Made by a program: the position numbers and the translations under genes. This document shows, one piece after another, positions 1 through 8,601 of a DNA stretch of 64,000 nt (its first letter is position 1; each line of letters opens with the position of its first letter). Under the pieces are notes generated by a model that was not told the origin of the DNA, ran no database searches, and saw nothing but the letters and a program-made list of their open reading frames with translations. This stretch comes from JAAELZ01 sp965237995 (GTDB lineage: Bacteria > Pseudomonadota > Gammaproteobacteria > Arenicellales > Poriferihabitantaceae): contig CBDEGO010000004.1 in assembly GCA_965237995.1 (NCBI GenBank), forward strand, positions 248,001 to 312,000, given 5' to 3'.

Positions 1-699
1 GGTTATCGCAGGAGCGCCTGTAAAGCCATCTGCGGCTAAAAATGCTGCGGAAACGCCACTCATCGCACCCCAACCCGAGCCATCTTTTACCATTGTTGGA
101 TGGTCAATTTCTCTCATCATTTGACTACGCGGCCCATGATATTCAGCAATACCAACCGCCTCGCGAGTCTGCTGTGCTGTAAGTCCTAACGCGCGTGCTC
201 CAATTGCCGCGCAGGCAACCGCAACCCATGCGCCTGAAGTGTGGTAGTCACAAGCGCTAGCATGTAAGGCCATCCCCGCCCGCGTACCTAGCTCATAGCC
301 AATCACAAGATTGGTTAAAAATTCTTTTTCATCATTACTGCTTTGTGACTGCATCATTGCCATCACCGCAGGGAACACACCGCAACCAACATGGCCTTTG
401 ACTAGTTTGTTGCCATCATGCGCATCCACCGAATCGATGATCATACCGTTAGCCATTGCTGCGCCGACCGGGCTGACTTCTCTCGCATCATAAAGTAAGC
501 CTGCACTACCACCTTCGCTACTGGCCGCAAAATATCGAACAGCATGATTACTAATTATTCGCGATAACTCTGTTCTAGAACCTGCTGCTGCCACTCCGAC
601 GATATCTAACAAACAGCGGCGCGCAAACGCGATGGTCTCGTCAGGGATATCGTCGTAAGTTAAAGAATGACTGAACTCAATGAACTTGGAAGCAACCAT
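1..699 (-). CDS. MmgE/PrpD family protein (3' end outside window)
   Basis: Translating the minus strand from the ATG at 699 gives 233 codons without a stop, running off the window edge. The protein begins MVASKFIEFSHSLTYDDIPD and contains RRCLLDIVGVAAAG, DSVDAHDGNKLVKGHVGCG and YHTSGAWVA, which match the conserved N-terminal helical domain of the MmgE/PrpD family (2-methylcitrate dehydratase, cis-aconitate decarboxylase, iminodisuccinate epimerase and many uncharacterised members). The gene starts 13 bases after the threonine-aldolase-like gene and on the same strand, so it is probably the third gene of that operon. Substrate cannot be assigned: the family is functionally diverse and about half the protein is missing. 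Confidence 0.85.
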   Translation of the reverse strand, partial: MVASKFIEFSHSLTYDDIPDETIAFARRCLLDIVGVAAAGSRTELSRIISNHAVRYFAASSEGGSAGLLYDAREVSPVGAAMANGMIIDSVDAHDGNKLVKGHVGCGVFPAVMAMMQSQSSNDEKEFLTNLVIGYELGTRAGMALHASACDYHTSGAWVAVACAAIGARALGLTAQQTREAVGIAEYHGPRSQMMREIDHPTMVKDGSGWGAMSGVSAAFLAADGFTGAPAIT

Positions 700-712
700 T
701 TTTCTTCTGAAG

Positions 713-1783
713 TTATTGATGGTAAAAATTACGCAGCACTTCAACAACCTTATCTATATCAGCGTCACTGGTATCTAAATGCGTCACCAGTCTTGCCACT
801 GGCACGGGTGCACCGATAAGGATTTGATGATCACTTAGATGCTGCATTAATGATGACTGATCGCTCACCGCCGGCTCGATAAATACCATATTGGTATGCT
901 GCTCAACCCGTAGCGAATCTATTCCTTCCAATCCCGAAGCCAATCGCACCGCCTTAGCGTGGTCGTCGGCCAAACGAGTAATATTGTGTTCTAGCGCATA
1001 CAGCCCACAAGCCGCTAACACCCCTGCTTGACGCATTCCACCCCCCAGTAGTTTTCTGGCTCTGCGCGCGCGCCGAATAAAAGCTTCGGAACCACACAGC
1101 ACCGACCCTACCGGCGCACCCAAGCCTTTAGATAAGCACATTGAGACGCTGTCAAAGCCGCACGTTATTTCTTTCGGGTCAACGTTTAAACCCACCGCAG
1201 CGTTCATCACTCGCGCGCCGTCAAGATGGCAAGATAAGCCGCTCGCCTTAGCCGCATCGGTTAACTCGGTCAGCAGCGCAATGCTTTGTATGCGCCCCCA
1301 TACTGTATTTTCCAAGCAAAGCAATTTAGTAATTGCGTAGTGAGGGTCATCTTCTTTAACTGATTGTGTAACTTGATCAGCTGTTAATGAGCCATTAACA
1401 TCCGTCGCTAAAGCGCACGATACCAGCGAACCCAACACTGATGGCCCACCAGCTTCATCGATATAAATATGATATTTATCTCCGACTAAATATTCTTCGC
1501 CGCGCCCACAATGGCTCAATAAAGCAATCAGATTGCTTTGCGTGCCACTACTAACAAACAAGCCCTCTTCCTTACCGAGTATTTGCGCAGCGGTTTTTTC
1601 GAGCAAGTTAATGCTGTTATCTTCGCCATACACATCATCCCCGACCGGCGCTTGCATCATCCACTCCTTCATCTCGGCGCTTGGCCGTGTCACCGTGTCA
1701 CTGCGTAAATCAATCAGTTGTTCATTGCCTGATGCTGCGGCTGCAGCCTGAGCTTGGCGCATTAAATGATAAGCATTAGCCAT
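713..1783 (-). CDS. Low-specificity L-threonine aldolase-like PLP enzyme
   Basis: About 356 residues of fold-type I PLP enzyme in the beta-eliminating lyase/threonine aldolase family, which cleaves beta-hydroxy-alpha-amino acids to glycine and an aldehyde. Visible family motifs are LIDLRSDTVTRPS near the N terminus, HLDGAR (about residues 186-191) and the PLP-lysine motif SMCLSKGLGAPVGS (Lys about 219). The frame is open 57 bases further upstream, but I chose the ATG at 1783 because it overlaps the stop of the preceding oxygenase gene by 8 bases, a typical translational-coupling arrangement, and because the extra N-terminal residues lie inside that gene. Coupling to a putative hydroxylase suggests that it cleaves a hydroxylated amino acid made by its neighbour; that is inference. 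Confidence 0.88.
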   Translation of the reverse strand: MANAYHLMRQAQAAAAASGNEQLIDLRSDTVTRPSAEMKEWMMQAPVGDDVYGEDNSINLLEKTAAQILGKEEGLFVSSGTQSNLIALLSHCGRGEEYLVGDKYHIYIDEAGGPSVLGSLVSCALATDVNGSLTADQVTQSVKEDDPHYAITKLLCLENTVWGRIQSIALLTELTDAAKASGLSCHLDGARVMNAAVGLNVDPKEITCGFDSVSMCLSKGLGAPVGSVLCGSEAFIRRARRARKLLGGGMRQAGVLAACGLYALEHNITRLADDHAKAVRLASGLEGIDSLRVEQHTNMVFIEPAVSDQSSLMQHLSDHQILIGAPVPVARLVTHLDTSDADIDKVVEVLRNFYHQ

Positions 1784-2486
1784 GGTCATCGCCCATAGGT
1801 AAGGCCGCCACAATATGCACTCTAGGATAAAGGCCACCATTTAAGGCGGTGTGATAACCACGCGTGTCAGTAAAATAAACCGACCCATCAGCGGGCAAAT
1901 GCGTGCAATGGTGATTAACAACAAACAATGAACCAGGGTTTGAAATAACCGGAATATGTAGCCGAGGTTCAGGGTCACGATGCCAAGAATTACAATTGTA
2001 TAGTCCTTTTTGCAAAATGCGCATTCGCCCAATAGGGAAGCGCTCAACCAGTGCTTTGTGCACAGTTTCAAAATAAGTGCCCCTAAATGCAGGTACAAAT
2101 TCGCTGTAGGCAAATTCATCAACCAATTCGTCTTGAGGCTCTTCGATATAACGCTCATCTGGGCGTAACCAGAAACGACCAACTAAATCAGCCGCTGTTT
2201 CCTTTTCAACCCCAGGACGACGTGTCAAAGAAATCGCACCAAAACCATACTCTTTATCTTTGTCCGCACCTTCAAAATCAGCACTACGACTAACTTCTTC
2301 TAATGCTTCTTTTAGTAAGTCTATATCAAACTTCAACTCTAGCCGTTCAATACCAGGACCGGGCACAAACCCTGCAACCGATTTCGTGTCGCGTTCTTGC
2401 GCCAGCCACTGGCACATTTTTTGCTGATCGTTTTGCTTTGCTTGTTCGTGTTTTGCTTGTTCTGATTGCATGTGCTTATTTAGCAA
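1776..2486 (-). CDS. Asp/Asn beta-hydroxylase-like Fe(II)/2-oxoglutarate oxygenase
   Basis: A 236-residue protein whose C-terminal half carries a jelly-roll oxygenase signature: SWHRDPEPRLHIPVIS gives the H169-x-D171 pair, YHTALNGG gives the distal metal ligand H212, and RVHIV gives R222, the likely 2-oxoglutarate salt bridge. The RLHIP...N and HTALNGG...RVHIV context resembles the aspartyl/asparaginyl beta-hydroxylase superfamily, which also includes free-amino-acid enzymes such as cis-4-proline hydroxylases. The first 35 residues are Gln/Lys-rich and probably disordered. It is the first gene of a minus-strand operon with the aldolase and MmgE/PrpD genes and is divergent from an amino-acid ABC transporter, which suggests a small-molecule substrate rather than a protein. 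Specificity is unknown. Confidence 0.75.
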   Translation of the reverse strand: MLNKHMQSEQAKHEQAKQNDQQKMCQWLAQERDTKSVAGFVPGPGIERLELKFDIDLLKEALEEVSRSADFEGADKDKEYGFGAISLTRRPGVEKETAADLVGRFWLRPDERYIEEPQDELVDEFAYSEFVPAFRGTYFETVHKALVERFPIGRMRILQKGLYNCNSWHRDPEPRLHIPVISNPGSLFVVNHHCTHLPADGSVYFTDTRGYHTALNGGLYPRVHIVAALPMGDDHG

Positions 2487-2666
2487 TATTTGATTAAATG
2501 AAAACTTGGCTTTGATAAAACAGAGCCATAAAGCTGAATAATCAGTTATCCAGCTCGATCGCTTATGATTAATAACAGAAATTTTGACGGATTTTCTACT
2601 ATGCGCTTAAACAAAAGCGACTTATGCTTGATTTATATATCAATTCACCTTGGTTATCGATAAAAA

Positions 2667-2696
2667 ACATTGTTAGTATAGCCTTACTAACAATGT
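2667..2696. promoter_or_regulatory. Perfect 12-bp inverted repeat in the hydroxylase/transporter intergenic region
   Basis: ACATTGTTAGTA at 2667-2678 is the exact reverse complement of TACTAACAATGT at 2685-2696, with a 6-base spacer TAGCCT. It lies 37 bases before the binding-protein ATG and between divergent transcripts. There is no T-run after it, so an operator or leader hairpin is more likely than a terminator. It contains TAGTAT, a plausible -10 box, and the 12-mer AGTATAGCCTTA that recurs at 6452-6463. Confidence 0.6.
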
Positions 2697-2733
2697 GTAA
2701 ATTTTAATAACTTAAATCCCTGGAGAGAACCAA

Positions 2734-3561
2734 ATGAAGCAATTTACTAAAGTGCTGCTTGCTAGCGCAATGATCATGGCACCCATTTCTAACAGCATCG
2801 CGGGCGAAGCCTTAGATCGTATTATGTCTGCAGGAACGATTAAAGTTTCCTCAGATCCAAACTGGCCACCACAATCATTTCTGAATGATAGCAATGAGAT
2901 GGACGGCTTTGACGTAGATGTAGCCAAAGAAGTTGCAAAGCGTATGGGCGTAAAAGTTGAATTCGTCACACCAAGCTGGGATATCATCACTGCGGGAAAT
3001 TGGAACGGCCGCTGGGATATGTCAGTGGGTTCTATGACACCGACTAAAGAGCGCGCTACGGTTTTGTCTTTCCCTGCAGTGTACTATTACACACCCGCAA
3101 GTTTTGCCGTACATAACGACTCTACTGCTTCATCATTAAGTGATTTAAATGACAAAGTCGTAGGTGCTTCAACCGCCAGTACATTCAGCCTATATCTTCA
3201 ACATGATCTAACCATGGATGTTGTAGGCGCTCCTGAATTCGAATACCAAGTAACGCCTTCAGAAATCAAGAGCTACGAATCTTCAACAGTAGGGTTTGAC
3301 GACTTAAGATTAGGTGACGGTACCCGTATTTCTGGTTTAATTACTAGCTTACCTAGCATTTTAGAAGCTATGAAGAATGGTTACCCCATCAAAGTATTGG
3401 GCGATCCCGCTTTCTACGAGCCATTGTCTATCGCAATTGATTTAGGCGACGCTGAGTTAGGTGCAAAAATCAGTGAAGCTGTTGCCGCAATGCGCGATGA
3501 TGGGACACTAAAAGGCCTATCAGAAAAGTGGTATGACGTAGATTACACTTCCGTAAACTAA
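2734..3561 (+). CDS. Amino-acid ABC transporter periplasmic binding protein
   Basis: A 275-residue solute-binding protein of family 3 (polar amino acids, opines). A classical signal peptide (MKQFTKVLLASAMIMAP, cleavage near IAG about residues 22-24) is followed by the family opening LDRIMSAGTIKVSSDPNWPP, then MDGFDVDVAKEVAKRMG and, near the end, AMRDDGTLKGLSEKWYDVD. The start is supported by GGAGAG eight bases upstream. It is the first gene of a three-gene transporter operon. The ligand cannot be read from sequence; neighbouring genes suggest an amino acid or N-methylated amino acid. Confidence 0.92.
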   Translation: MKQFTKVLLASAMIMAPISNSIAGEALDRIMSAGTIKVSSDPNWPPQSFLNDSNEMDGFDVDVAKEVAKRMGVKVEFVTPSWDIITAGNWNGRWDMSVGSMTPTKERATVLSFPAVYYYTPASFAVHNDSTASSLSDLNDKVVGASTASTFSLYLQHDLTMDVVGAPEFEYQVTPSEIKSYESSTVGFDDLRLGDGTRISGLITSLPSILEAMKNGYPIKVLGDPAFYEPLSIAIDLGDAELGAKISEAVAAMRDDGTLKGLSEKWYDVDYTSVN

Positions 3562-3608
3562 GCCAAACCTAAGTAAGCCAGACCGCGTTAACCGCTTCAG
3601 GAAAAACC

Positions 3609-4580
3609 ATGTATCAAGATACTGTTGTTGAAGACAAGCGCCTACATGACCCCATTTTTTTAGTGGGGTTATTTTTAGGCATTTTCGCAATCGCTTTTTA
3701 CTTTGATTTTTCCAAGTCGTTTATTGGTGAGCTACTGACAACAATAACCGGACCAACTGAAGAAAGCGGATTATATGGGCGGTTTGTAACCGCCCTTTTT
3801 ATCTCTTTACTAATCACTGTCAATTTATTTGCCATTAGCTTTTTGTCATTTAAAAAACAGGTTTTTATAGTATGGATAGAATTACTAATCTTATTTTTGG
3901 GTTTCTTTTATAGCTTCGACCTAAGCATGGCATTCATCCAGAAGAAAATCTGGTTTATGATTTCTAAAGGTTTAGCAACCACCTTGTATATCTCTGCGAT
4001 ATCCATCGCAATTGCAACTGTACTGGCACTGCTCGGCGCTGTTGCCAAACTATCTAGCAATGGCTTTGCTTATGCTGTCGCTAGTTTCTATACCTCTTTC
4101 TTTCGTGGCCTACCCTTGCTGATGCAGGTCTATCTGATTTATCTTGGCATGCCTCAACTGGGGTTTGTTATTGACGCTGTACCAGCGGGTATTTTGGCTC
4201 TATCACTATGCTACGGCGCTTATATGACTGAAATTTTCAGAGCCGGCATTCAAAGTATTAATCAAGGCCAATGGGAAGGCGCTCGTGCACTGGGTTTTGG
4301 CTTTGGCCAAATGATGCGCCGGGTTATCCTACCGCAATCAATACCCGTCATTATTCCGCCTACCGGCAATCAGTTTATTGCCATGCTCAAAGACAGCACG
4401 CTGGTTTCGACCATAGGCGTTATTGAACTAATGTTCTTAGCGCGCACGCTTGGCAATAAAACGTTCAATCACATGGAAATGTTAATCACCGCAGCAATGA
4501 TCTATTGGATACTTTCCATCATACTAGAGGTGATTCAGTCGAGAATAGAGCGCCACTACAAACAATCAATGGTGAGATAA
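3609..4580 (+). CDS. Amino-acid ABC transporter permease (HisM/GlnP type)
   Basis: A 323-residue inner-membrane permease. The C-terminal ~200 residues form the usual transmembrane domain, with GLATTLYISAISIAIA opening it and the EAA loop MTEIFRAGIQSINQGQWEGA that contacts the ATPase. About 120 extra N-terminal residues contain three additional hydrophobic segments, so the protein is longer than a typical ~220-residue HisM/GlnP permease; only one permease gene is present, so it probably acts as a homodimer. It lies between the binding protein and the ATPase, 4 bases before the latter. Confidence 0.92.
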   Translation: MYQDTVVEDKRLHDPIFLVGLFLGIFAIAFYFDFSKSFIGELLTTITGPTEESGLYGRFVTALFISLLITVNLFAISFLSFKKQVFIVWIELLILFLGFFYSFDLSMAFIQKKIWFMISKGLATTLYISAISIAIATVLALLGAVAKLSSNGFAYAVASFYTSFFRGLPLLMQVYLIYLGMPQLGFVIDAVPAGILALSLCYGAYMTEIFRAGIQSINQGQWEGARALGFGFGQMMRRVILPQSIPVIIPPTGNQFIAMLKDSTLVSTIGVIELMFLARTLGNKTFNHMEMLITAAMIYWILSIILEVIQSRIERHYKQSMVR

Positions 4581-4584
4581 GGCC

Positions 4585-5343
4585 ATGAGCACCACGACAT
4601 CTTCAGGCAAGCCTACCATTGAAATTGAAAATTTAAATAAATGGTACGGTGACTTTCACGCGCTAACTGACATTAACCTAACCGTTAGCCAAGGCGAACG
4701 TATCGTTGTTTGCGGGCCTTCTGGCTCTGGTAAATCTACGTTAATTCGGTGTATTAATCGCCTTGAGGCGCACCAAAAAGGCGTACTACGCGTGGGAGAT
4801 ATTGAAGTACATGATCGAATGAAAAACGTCGAAAAGTTGCGTGCAGACGTAGGCATGGTATTCCAGCATTTCAACCTATTTCCGCATATGACAATTCTAG
4901 AAAATTGCACTGCTGCGCCTTTATTTGTATTGAAACAAGATAAAGAACAAGCTCAAGCAAAAGCAATGGAGTTGTTAGAACGGGTAAAAATACCGCAGCA
5001 AGCCAATAAATACCCTGGGCAATTGTCTGGCGGACAACAACAACGTGTCGCCATTGCACGTGCATTGTGCATGAACCCAAGTATTATGCTATTTGATGAG
5101 CCGACATCAGCGCTAGATCCAGAGATGGTATCAGAAGTATTAGATACCATGGTAGACCTAGCACAAAGCGGCATGACCATGATCTGTGTCACCCATGAAA
5201 TGGGCTTTGCCAGAAAAGTAGCTGATCGCGTTATCTTCATGGATGAGGGGAAAATCATCGAAGAAAATGAGCCAGAGTCATTTTTCACTAACCCTCAGCA
5301 CGAACGTACACAAGACTTTTTGAGTCAAATTCTGCAGCACTAG
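4585..5343 (+). CDS. Amino-acid ABC transporter ATP-binding protein (GlnQ/HisP type)
   Basis: A 252-residue ABC ATPase with every core motif: Walker A GPSGSGKST, Q-loop MVFQHFNLFPHMT, signature LSGGQQQRVAIARAL, Walker B IMLFDEPTSALDPE and the switch histidine in CVTHEMGFA. The QHFNLFPHMT and EENEPESFFTNPQHERTQDFL stretches are typical of the polar-amino-acid subfamily. It is the last gene of the transporter operon and faces the GlxA-type regulator gene convergently, with about 50 bases between them. Confidence 0.95.
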   Translation: MSTTTSSGKPTIEIENLNKWYGDFHALTDINLTVSQGERIVVCGPSGSGKSTLIRCINRLEAHQKGVLRVGDIEVHDRMKNVEKLRADVGMVFQHFNLFPHMTILENCTAAPLFVLKQDKEQAQAKAMELLERVKIPQQANKYPGQLSGGQQQRVAIARALCMNPSIMLFDEPTSALDPEMVSEVLDTMVDLAQSGMTMICVTHEMGFARKVADRVIFMDEGKIIEENEPESFFTNPQHERTQDFLSQILQH

Positions 5344-5396
5344 CCAACTATTAATCCTAAGAAGGTAGTGATCGATCAATAGATGCGGCCTCTGAT

Positions 5397-6362
5397 TTAA
5401 TTCACCGATAGTCGTCTATCAGCAATCGGAGGGCGACTGTAAGCTTCTTTATAGCATCGGCTAAAATGCGATGCCGAGTTAAACCCACAGACCATCGCCA
5501 CTTCAAGTACAGGCATTTCTGTGTGGCGCAATAAACGCTTTGCATTTGCCAGTCGTATGCTGCGGTAGTATTCCATCGGTGTGCATTTAAGATGCTTGTT
5601 AAATAAACGTTCTAATTGCCTACGGGTAATATTCACATACCCCGCTAATTCTTCCGTGGTGAGCGGTTCTTCTATGTTGGCTTCCATCAGCACCACTGCG
5701 CTATACAACTTAGGTTGGCCTGTACCAATTTGGTGACGCAACGGTATGCGCTGTCGATCACTCTCAGTTCGTATTCGTTCTAGTAAAAACAAATCTGACA
5801 CACTTCGTGCAGTTGCCTTACCAAATTCCAAACCTATTAAGTGCAACATTAAATCCATGGTAGACGCTCCGCCTGCGCAGGTGAAACGATCGCGATCGAT
5901 TTCGTAAACATCATCGGTTAACTGTAATTGCGGGAACTCTTCGCGCATTGACGATAAGCTATCCCAGTGCACAGTCGCACGATATCCATCAAGCAAGCCA
6001 GATTTGGCCAGCAAATAAGAACCGGTACTTAAACCCGCTAATGCAATACGTGATTTAGCAATATGTCGCAACCACTCAGCCAGGTCCGGGCTCCAGGCCC
6101 GCCGTATATTGATGCCTCCAGAGACAAAGAGTGCACTGTAATTGGCCACCTCTTCTTTATTTTTACTTGGTGCAATCTCCAATCCGCAACTGGCTGAAAT
6201 TAGCTGATTATTGGGCGTCAGCACATCCCAACTATAAAGCACTGCCTCATTTACCTGGTTCGCCATTCGCAACATTTCAATCGCGGAGGCATAAGTCATT
6301 AAAGAAAAATCAGGAACGACTAGGAAACCATAATGAATTCGCTTGGTGAATGATTCGGTCAT
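5397..6362 (-). CDS. GlxA-family transcriptional regulator (DJ-1/PfpI + AraC HTH)
   Basis: A 321-residue regulator. Residues about 1-190 form a DJ-1/PfpI-like domain (YGFLVVPDFSLMTYASAIEMLRMAN, ALFVSGG) and about 215-315 an AraC helix-turn-helix pair (LAGYVNITRRQLERLFNKHL, CGFNSASHFSRCYKEAYSRPP). At the position where catalytic DJ-1 relatives have Cys, this protein has Ser (GLSTGSYLLAKSGLL), fitting a ligand-sensing rather than enzymatic role. Family members such as GbdR, CdhR and SouR control glycine betaine, carnitine and sarcosine catabolism. It is divergent from the MttB-family gene, the natural target. Confidence 0.9.
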   Translation of the reverse strand: MTESFTKRIHYGFLVVPDFSLMTYASAIEMLRMANQVNEAVLYSWDVLTPNNQLISASCGLEIAPSKNKEEVANYSALFVSGGINIRRAWSPDLAEWLRHIAKSRIALAGLSTGSYLLAKSGLLDGYRATVHWDSLSSMREEFPQLQLTDDVYEIDRDRFTCAGGASTMDLMLHLIGLEFGKATARSVSDLFLLERIRTESDRQRIPLRHQIGTGQPKLYSAVVLMEANIEEPLTTEELAGYVNITRRQLERLFNKHLKCTPMEYYRSIRLANAKRLLRHTEMPVLEVAMVCGFNSASHFSRCYKEAYSRPPIADRRLSVN

Positions 6363-6451
6363 TATTTACCACGTTGATACTTTAACGTTAGAGACATATA
6401 TTTTACTAAATAAAGCTGAGCCACTTATCACTATGCTAGCCATAGTTAGCG

Positions 6452-6463
6452 AGTATAGCCTTA
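6452..6463. promoter_or_regulatory. Shared 12-mer AGTATAGCCTTA in the glxA/mttB-family divergent promoter
   Basis: AGTATAGCCTTA occurs here, between the GlxA-type regulator and the MttB-family gene, and again at 2675-2686 inside the inverted repeat upstream of the transporter. Both copies are preceded by GTTAG-like sequence. The match covers a candidate -10 box, so it may be a shared promoter element or a binding site of the local GlxA regulator. Confidence 0.4.
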
Positions 6464-6591
6464 ATATATTGCTGATTATTGATAATAACGAAATACTATC
6501 AGTCCGCTTCGCCAAGCACATAACTTGAATCACTTGATCAGATACGACCTGTGATTTTACCACTGCGCTATCCTCACTGTTAAAACATTAG

Positions 6592-8178
6592 ATGAGTGAT
6601 AACCTCTATGCTTCTTTCAATTTGATACCCATCAAGTCCATGGCGCAAAAACCTATTAGGCGTAAGCGAACGCTGCAACGGTCCAAAAACAGCAAACTAC
6701 AGCAGATTAATTATTCGCCACTGATTAACCCCATCGCACCCACCGAGTTAATCAGTTCGGATCAAGTTGAAGCCGTACATCAAGCCTCTCTTCGTTTGCT
6801 ACGCGATACCGGGCTTAACTTCATGCTGCCAGACGCTATTGCACGCTTGAAGGCAGCGGGTGCAATAGTAGAGCCAGGTTCACAACGTGTTCGATTCGAC
6901 CCCGAGATGATTGAAGAAACCATCGGCCTAGCCCCCCAAGAAGTGGTAGTACACGCTCGCAATCCCACTAGAAATATTACCATTGGCGGGAAGCATGTTG
7001 TATTTGATAGCGTAAGCTCCGCGCCAAATTGCTCAGATATAGTCGGCGGACGACGCTCTGGCCACAGTGAGGATTTTCGCAATTTCGTCAAACTCGCCCA
7101 ACACTTCAATATCATTGGATGTATTGGCGGGTATCCTGTTGAGCCGCTAGATTGGCACCCCTCAGTGCGTCACTTGCATGGCACACGAGACTTCTTAAAG
7201 CTCAGTGATAAGCCATTACGCGGCTATGCAACCGATCGCACCCGCTTGCTAGACGCCCTTGAAATGGTACGCATTGGGCGCGGCGTTTCGGCTGAACAGC
7301 TCCAGCGAGAAACCAGTGTGATGACTACGATTAACGTCAATTCACCGCTTGCTTTAGACAGCGTCATGTTAGAAGGCATTATCGAAATGGCCAGCCGAAA
7401 CCAATTAATCATTCTCACTCCTTTTACCCTTGCTGGTGCAATGGCGCCCATCACATTAGCCGGTGCCATCACCCAACAAAATGCCGAAGCCTTAGCTGGC
7501 TATGTGCTATCGCAAGTCGTGCGACCAGGCGCACCTATCATGTATGGTTCATTCACTTCAAATGTAGACATGAAAACCGGCTCACCCGCCTTTGGCACCC
7601 CAGAATACATGAAGAGCAGCATTATCGGTGGGCAATTAGCGCGGCGCTACGGCTTACCTTATCGTTCGTCGAATGTATGCGCCGCAAATTCAGTAGATGC
7701 ACAAGCAGCTTATGAATCTGTATTCTCTTTGTGGGGCGCTATTTCGGGTGGAGCCAATTTATTGAAACACGGCGCTGGCTGGTTAGAAGGTGGTTTATGC
7801 GCTTCGTTTGAGAAATTTATACTCGACGTCGACTTACTGCAAATGGTCGCAGAGTACTTGAAGCCGATTGTCATAGACGAACCATCCATGGCTTTAGATA
7901 CCATCGCGGAAGTGGGCCCAGGTGGACATTTCTTTGGCACAAAGCACACTCAGGAACGTTATACCGATGCATTTTATTCGCCTTTGATATCTGATTGGCG
8001 TAACTTTGAAAACTGGCGCGATGCGGGTGCCCCTCAAGCTGCAGAAAAAGCTAATGCGGTTTATTTGCAGGCTTTAGAGGAATATCAAGAACCGACTCTA
8101 GAAGAATCAATTAGCGATGAACTAGATGATTTTGTAGCTAAACGCGTCGAGCAAGGCGGGATTAAAACAGATTTCTAA
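6592..8178 (+). CDS. MttB-family (trimethylamine methyltransferase family) corrinoid methyltransferase, non-Pyl
   Basis: A 528-residue member of the MttB superfamily, which transfers a methyl group from a quaternary or tertiary amine to a corrinoid protein. The frame has no in-frame TAG, so it lacks the pyrrolysine of true trimethylamine methyltransferases and belongs with the betaine-type members (MtgB, MtpB, MtcB). Recognisable parts are INPIAPTELISSDQVEAVHQASLRLL, FDSVSSAPNCSDIVGGRRSGHSEDF and LARRYGLPYRSSNVCAANSVDAQ. The N terminus is Arg/Lys-rich (RRKRTLQRSKNSK); Met17 at 6640 is an alternative start, and neither start has a clear Shine-Dalgarno. Its corrinoid partner is not adjacent but lies at 46.7 kb. 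The substrate is unknown. Confidence 0.87.
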   Translation: MSDNLYASFNLIPIKSMAQKPIRRKRTLQRSKNSKLQQINYSPLINPIAPTELISSDQVEAVHQASLRLLRDTGLNFMLPDAIARLKAAGAIVEPGSQRVRFDPEMIEETIGLAPQEVVVHARNPTRNITIGGKHVVFDSVSSAPNCSDIVGGRRSGHSEDFRNFVKLAQHFNIIGCIGGYPVEPLDWHPSVRHLHGTRDFLKLSDKPLRGYATDRTRLLDALEMVRIGRGVSAEQLQRETSVMTTINVNSPLALDSVMLEGIIEMASRNQLIILTPFTLAGAMAPITLAGAITQQNAEALAGYVLSQVVRPGAPIMYGSFTSNVDMKTGSPAFGTPEYMKSSIIGGQLARRYGLPYRSSNVCAANSVDAQAAYESVFSLWGAISGGANLLKHGAGWLEGGLCASFEKFILDVDLLQMVAEYLKPIVIDEPSMALDTIAEVGPGGHFFGTKHTQERYTDAFYSPLISDWRNFENWRDAGAPQAAEKANAVYLQALEEYQEPTLEESISDELDDFVAKRVEQGGIKTDF

Positions 8179-8185
8179 TAACGCA

Positions 8186-8405
8186 CTAGTTTTTTACCTG
8201 TAAGATAACCAACTAGTTGTTTAATGAACTCCGTCTTTGGCACATTTTGAGGCCAAACCAGATGCACACCAATAGGTTTAAGCTGTCAGTTTTCAATGTT
8301 TGTATACTGAGTTATTAGCTTGTTCACCTCGGAACATGAATTCTGGAATGATGCCAGCCCCATTTGAGTTTTTACAAGTTACAAAGCAAGCTGTAAGCTA
8401 TTCAT
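8186..8405 (-). pseudogene. Remnant of the 3' end of a lysR-type gene
   Basis: This stretch aligns base by base with the 3' end of the intact LysR gene at 12154-13035. Shared blocks include GCATTTTGAGGCCAAAC-like sequence, GGTTTAAGCTG, and the block ATGAATTCTGGAATGATGCC. Similarity starts just after the MttB-family stop and fades near 8405, so only the effector-domain C terminus survives. Small indels break the reading frame. It is a decayed partial copy, not a gene. Confidence 0.75.
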
Positions 8406-8601
8406 TTATCACCCAAAATGATGAATTTGTTACATTGCATGATTTTTGATACGACGCCCTAAACTCTATGGTTTAAACTGATCAAAATTTTCCTCTTTTA
8501 CCTATCACAGTGAAGAGTGTTTCGAGACACGCTGTACATTTATACGCACTGCACCTTGTATACTTTTGAGGCAATCAAATAAATGATATTCAAAGATTTT
8601 A

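Noticed and set aside
4656..5288. Three long antisense frames over the ABC transporter ATPase gene
   Set aside because: They lie entirely inside a gene with every ABC motif intact and have no protein-like features; shadows of codon bias.
6592..8178. Possible pyrrolysine-dependent trimethylamine methyltransferase
   Set aside because: The frame has no in-frame TAG across the whole length, and no pyl genes are present, so it is a non-Pyl MttB-family member.
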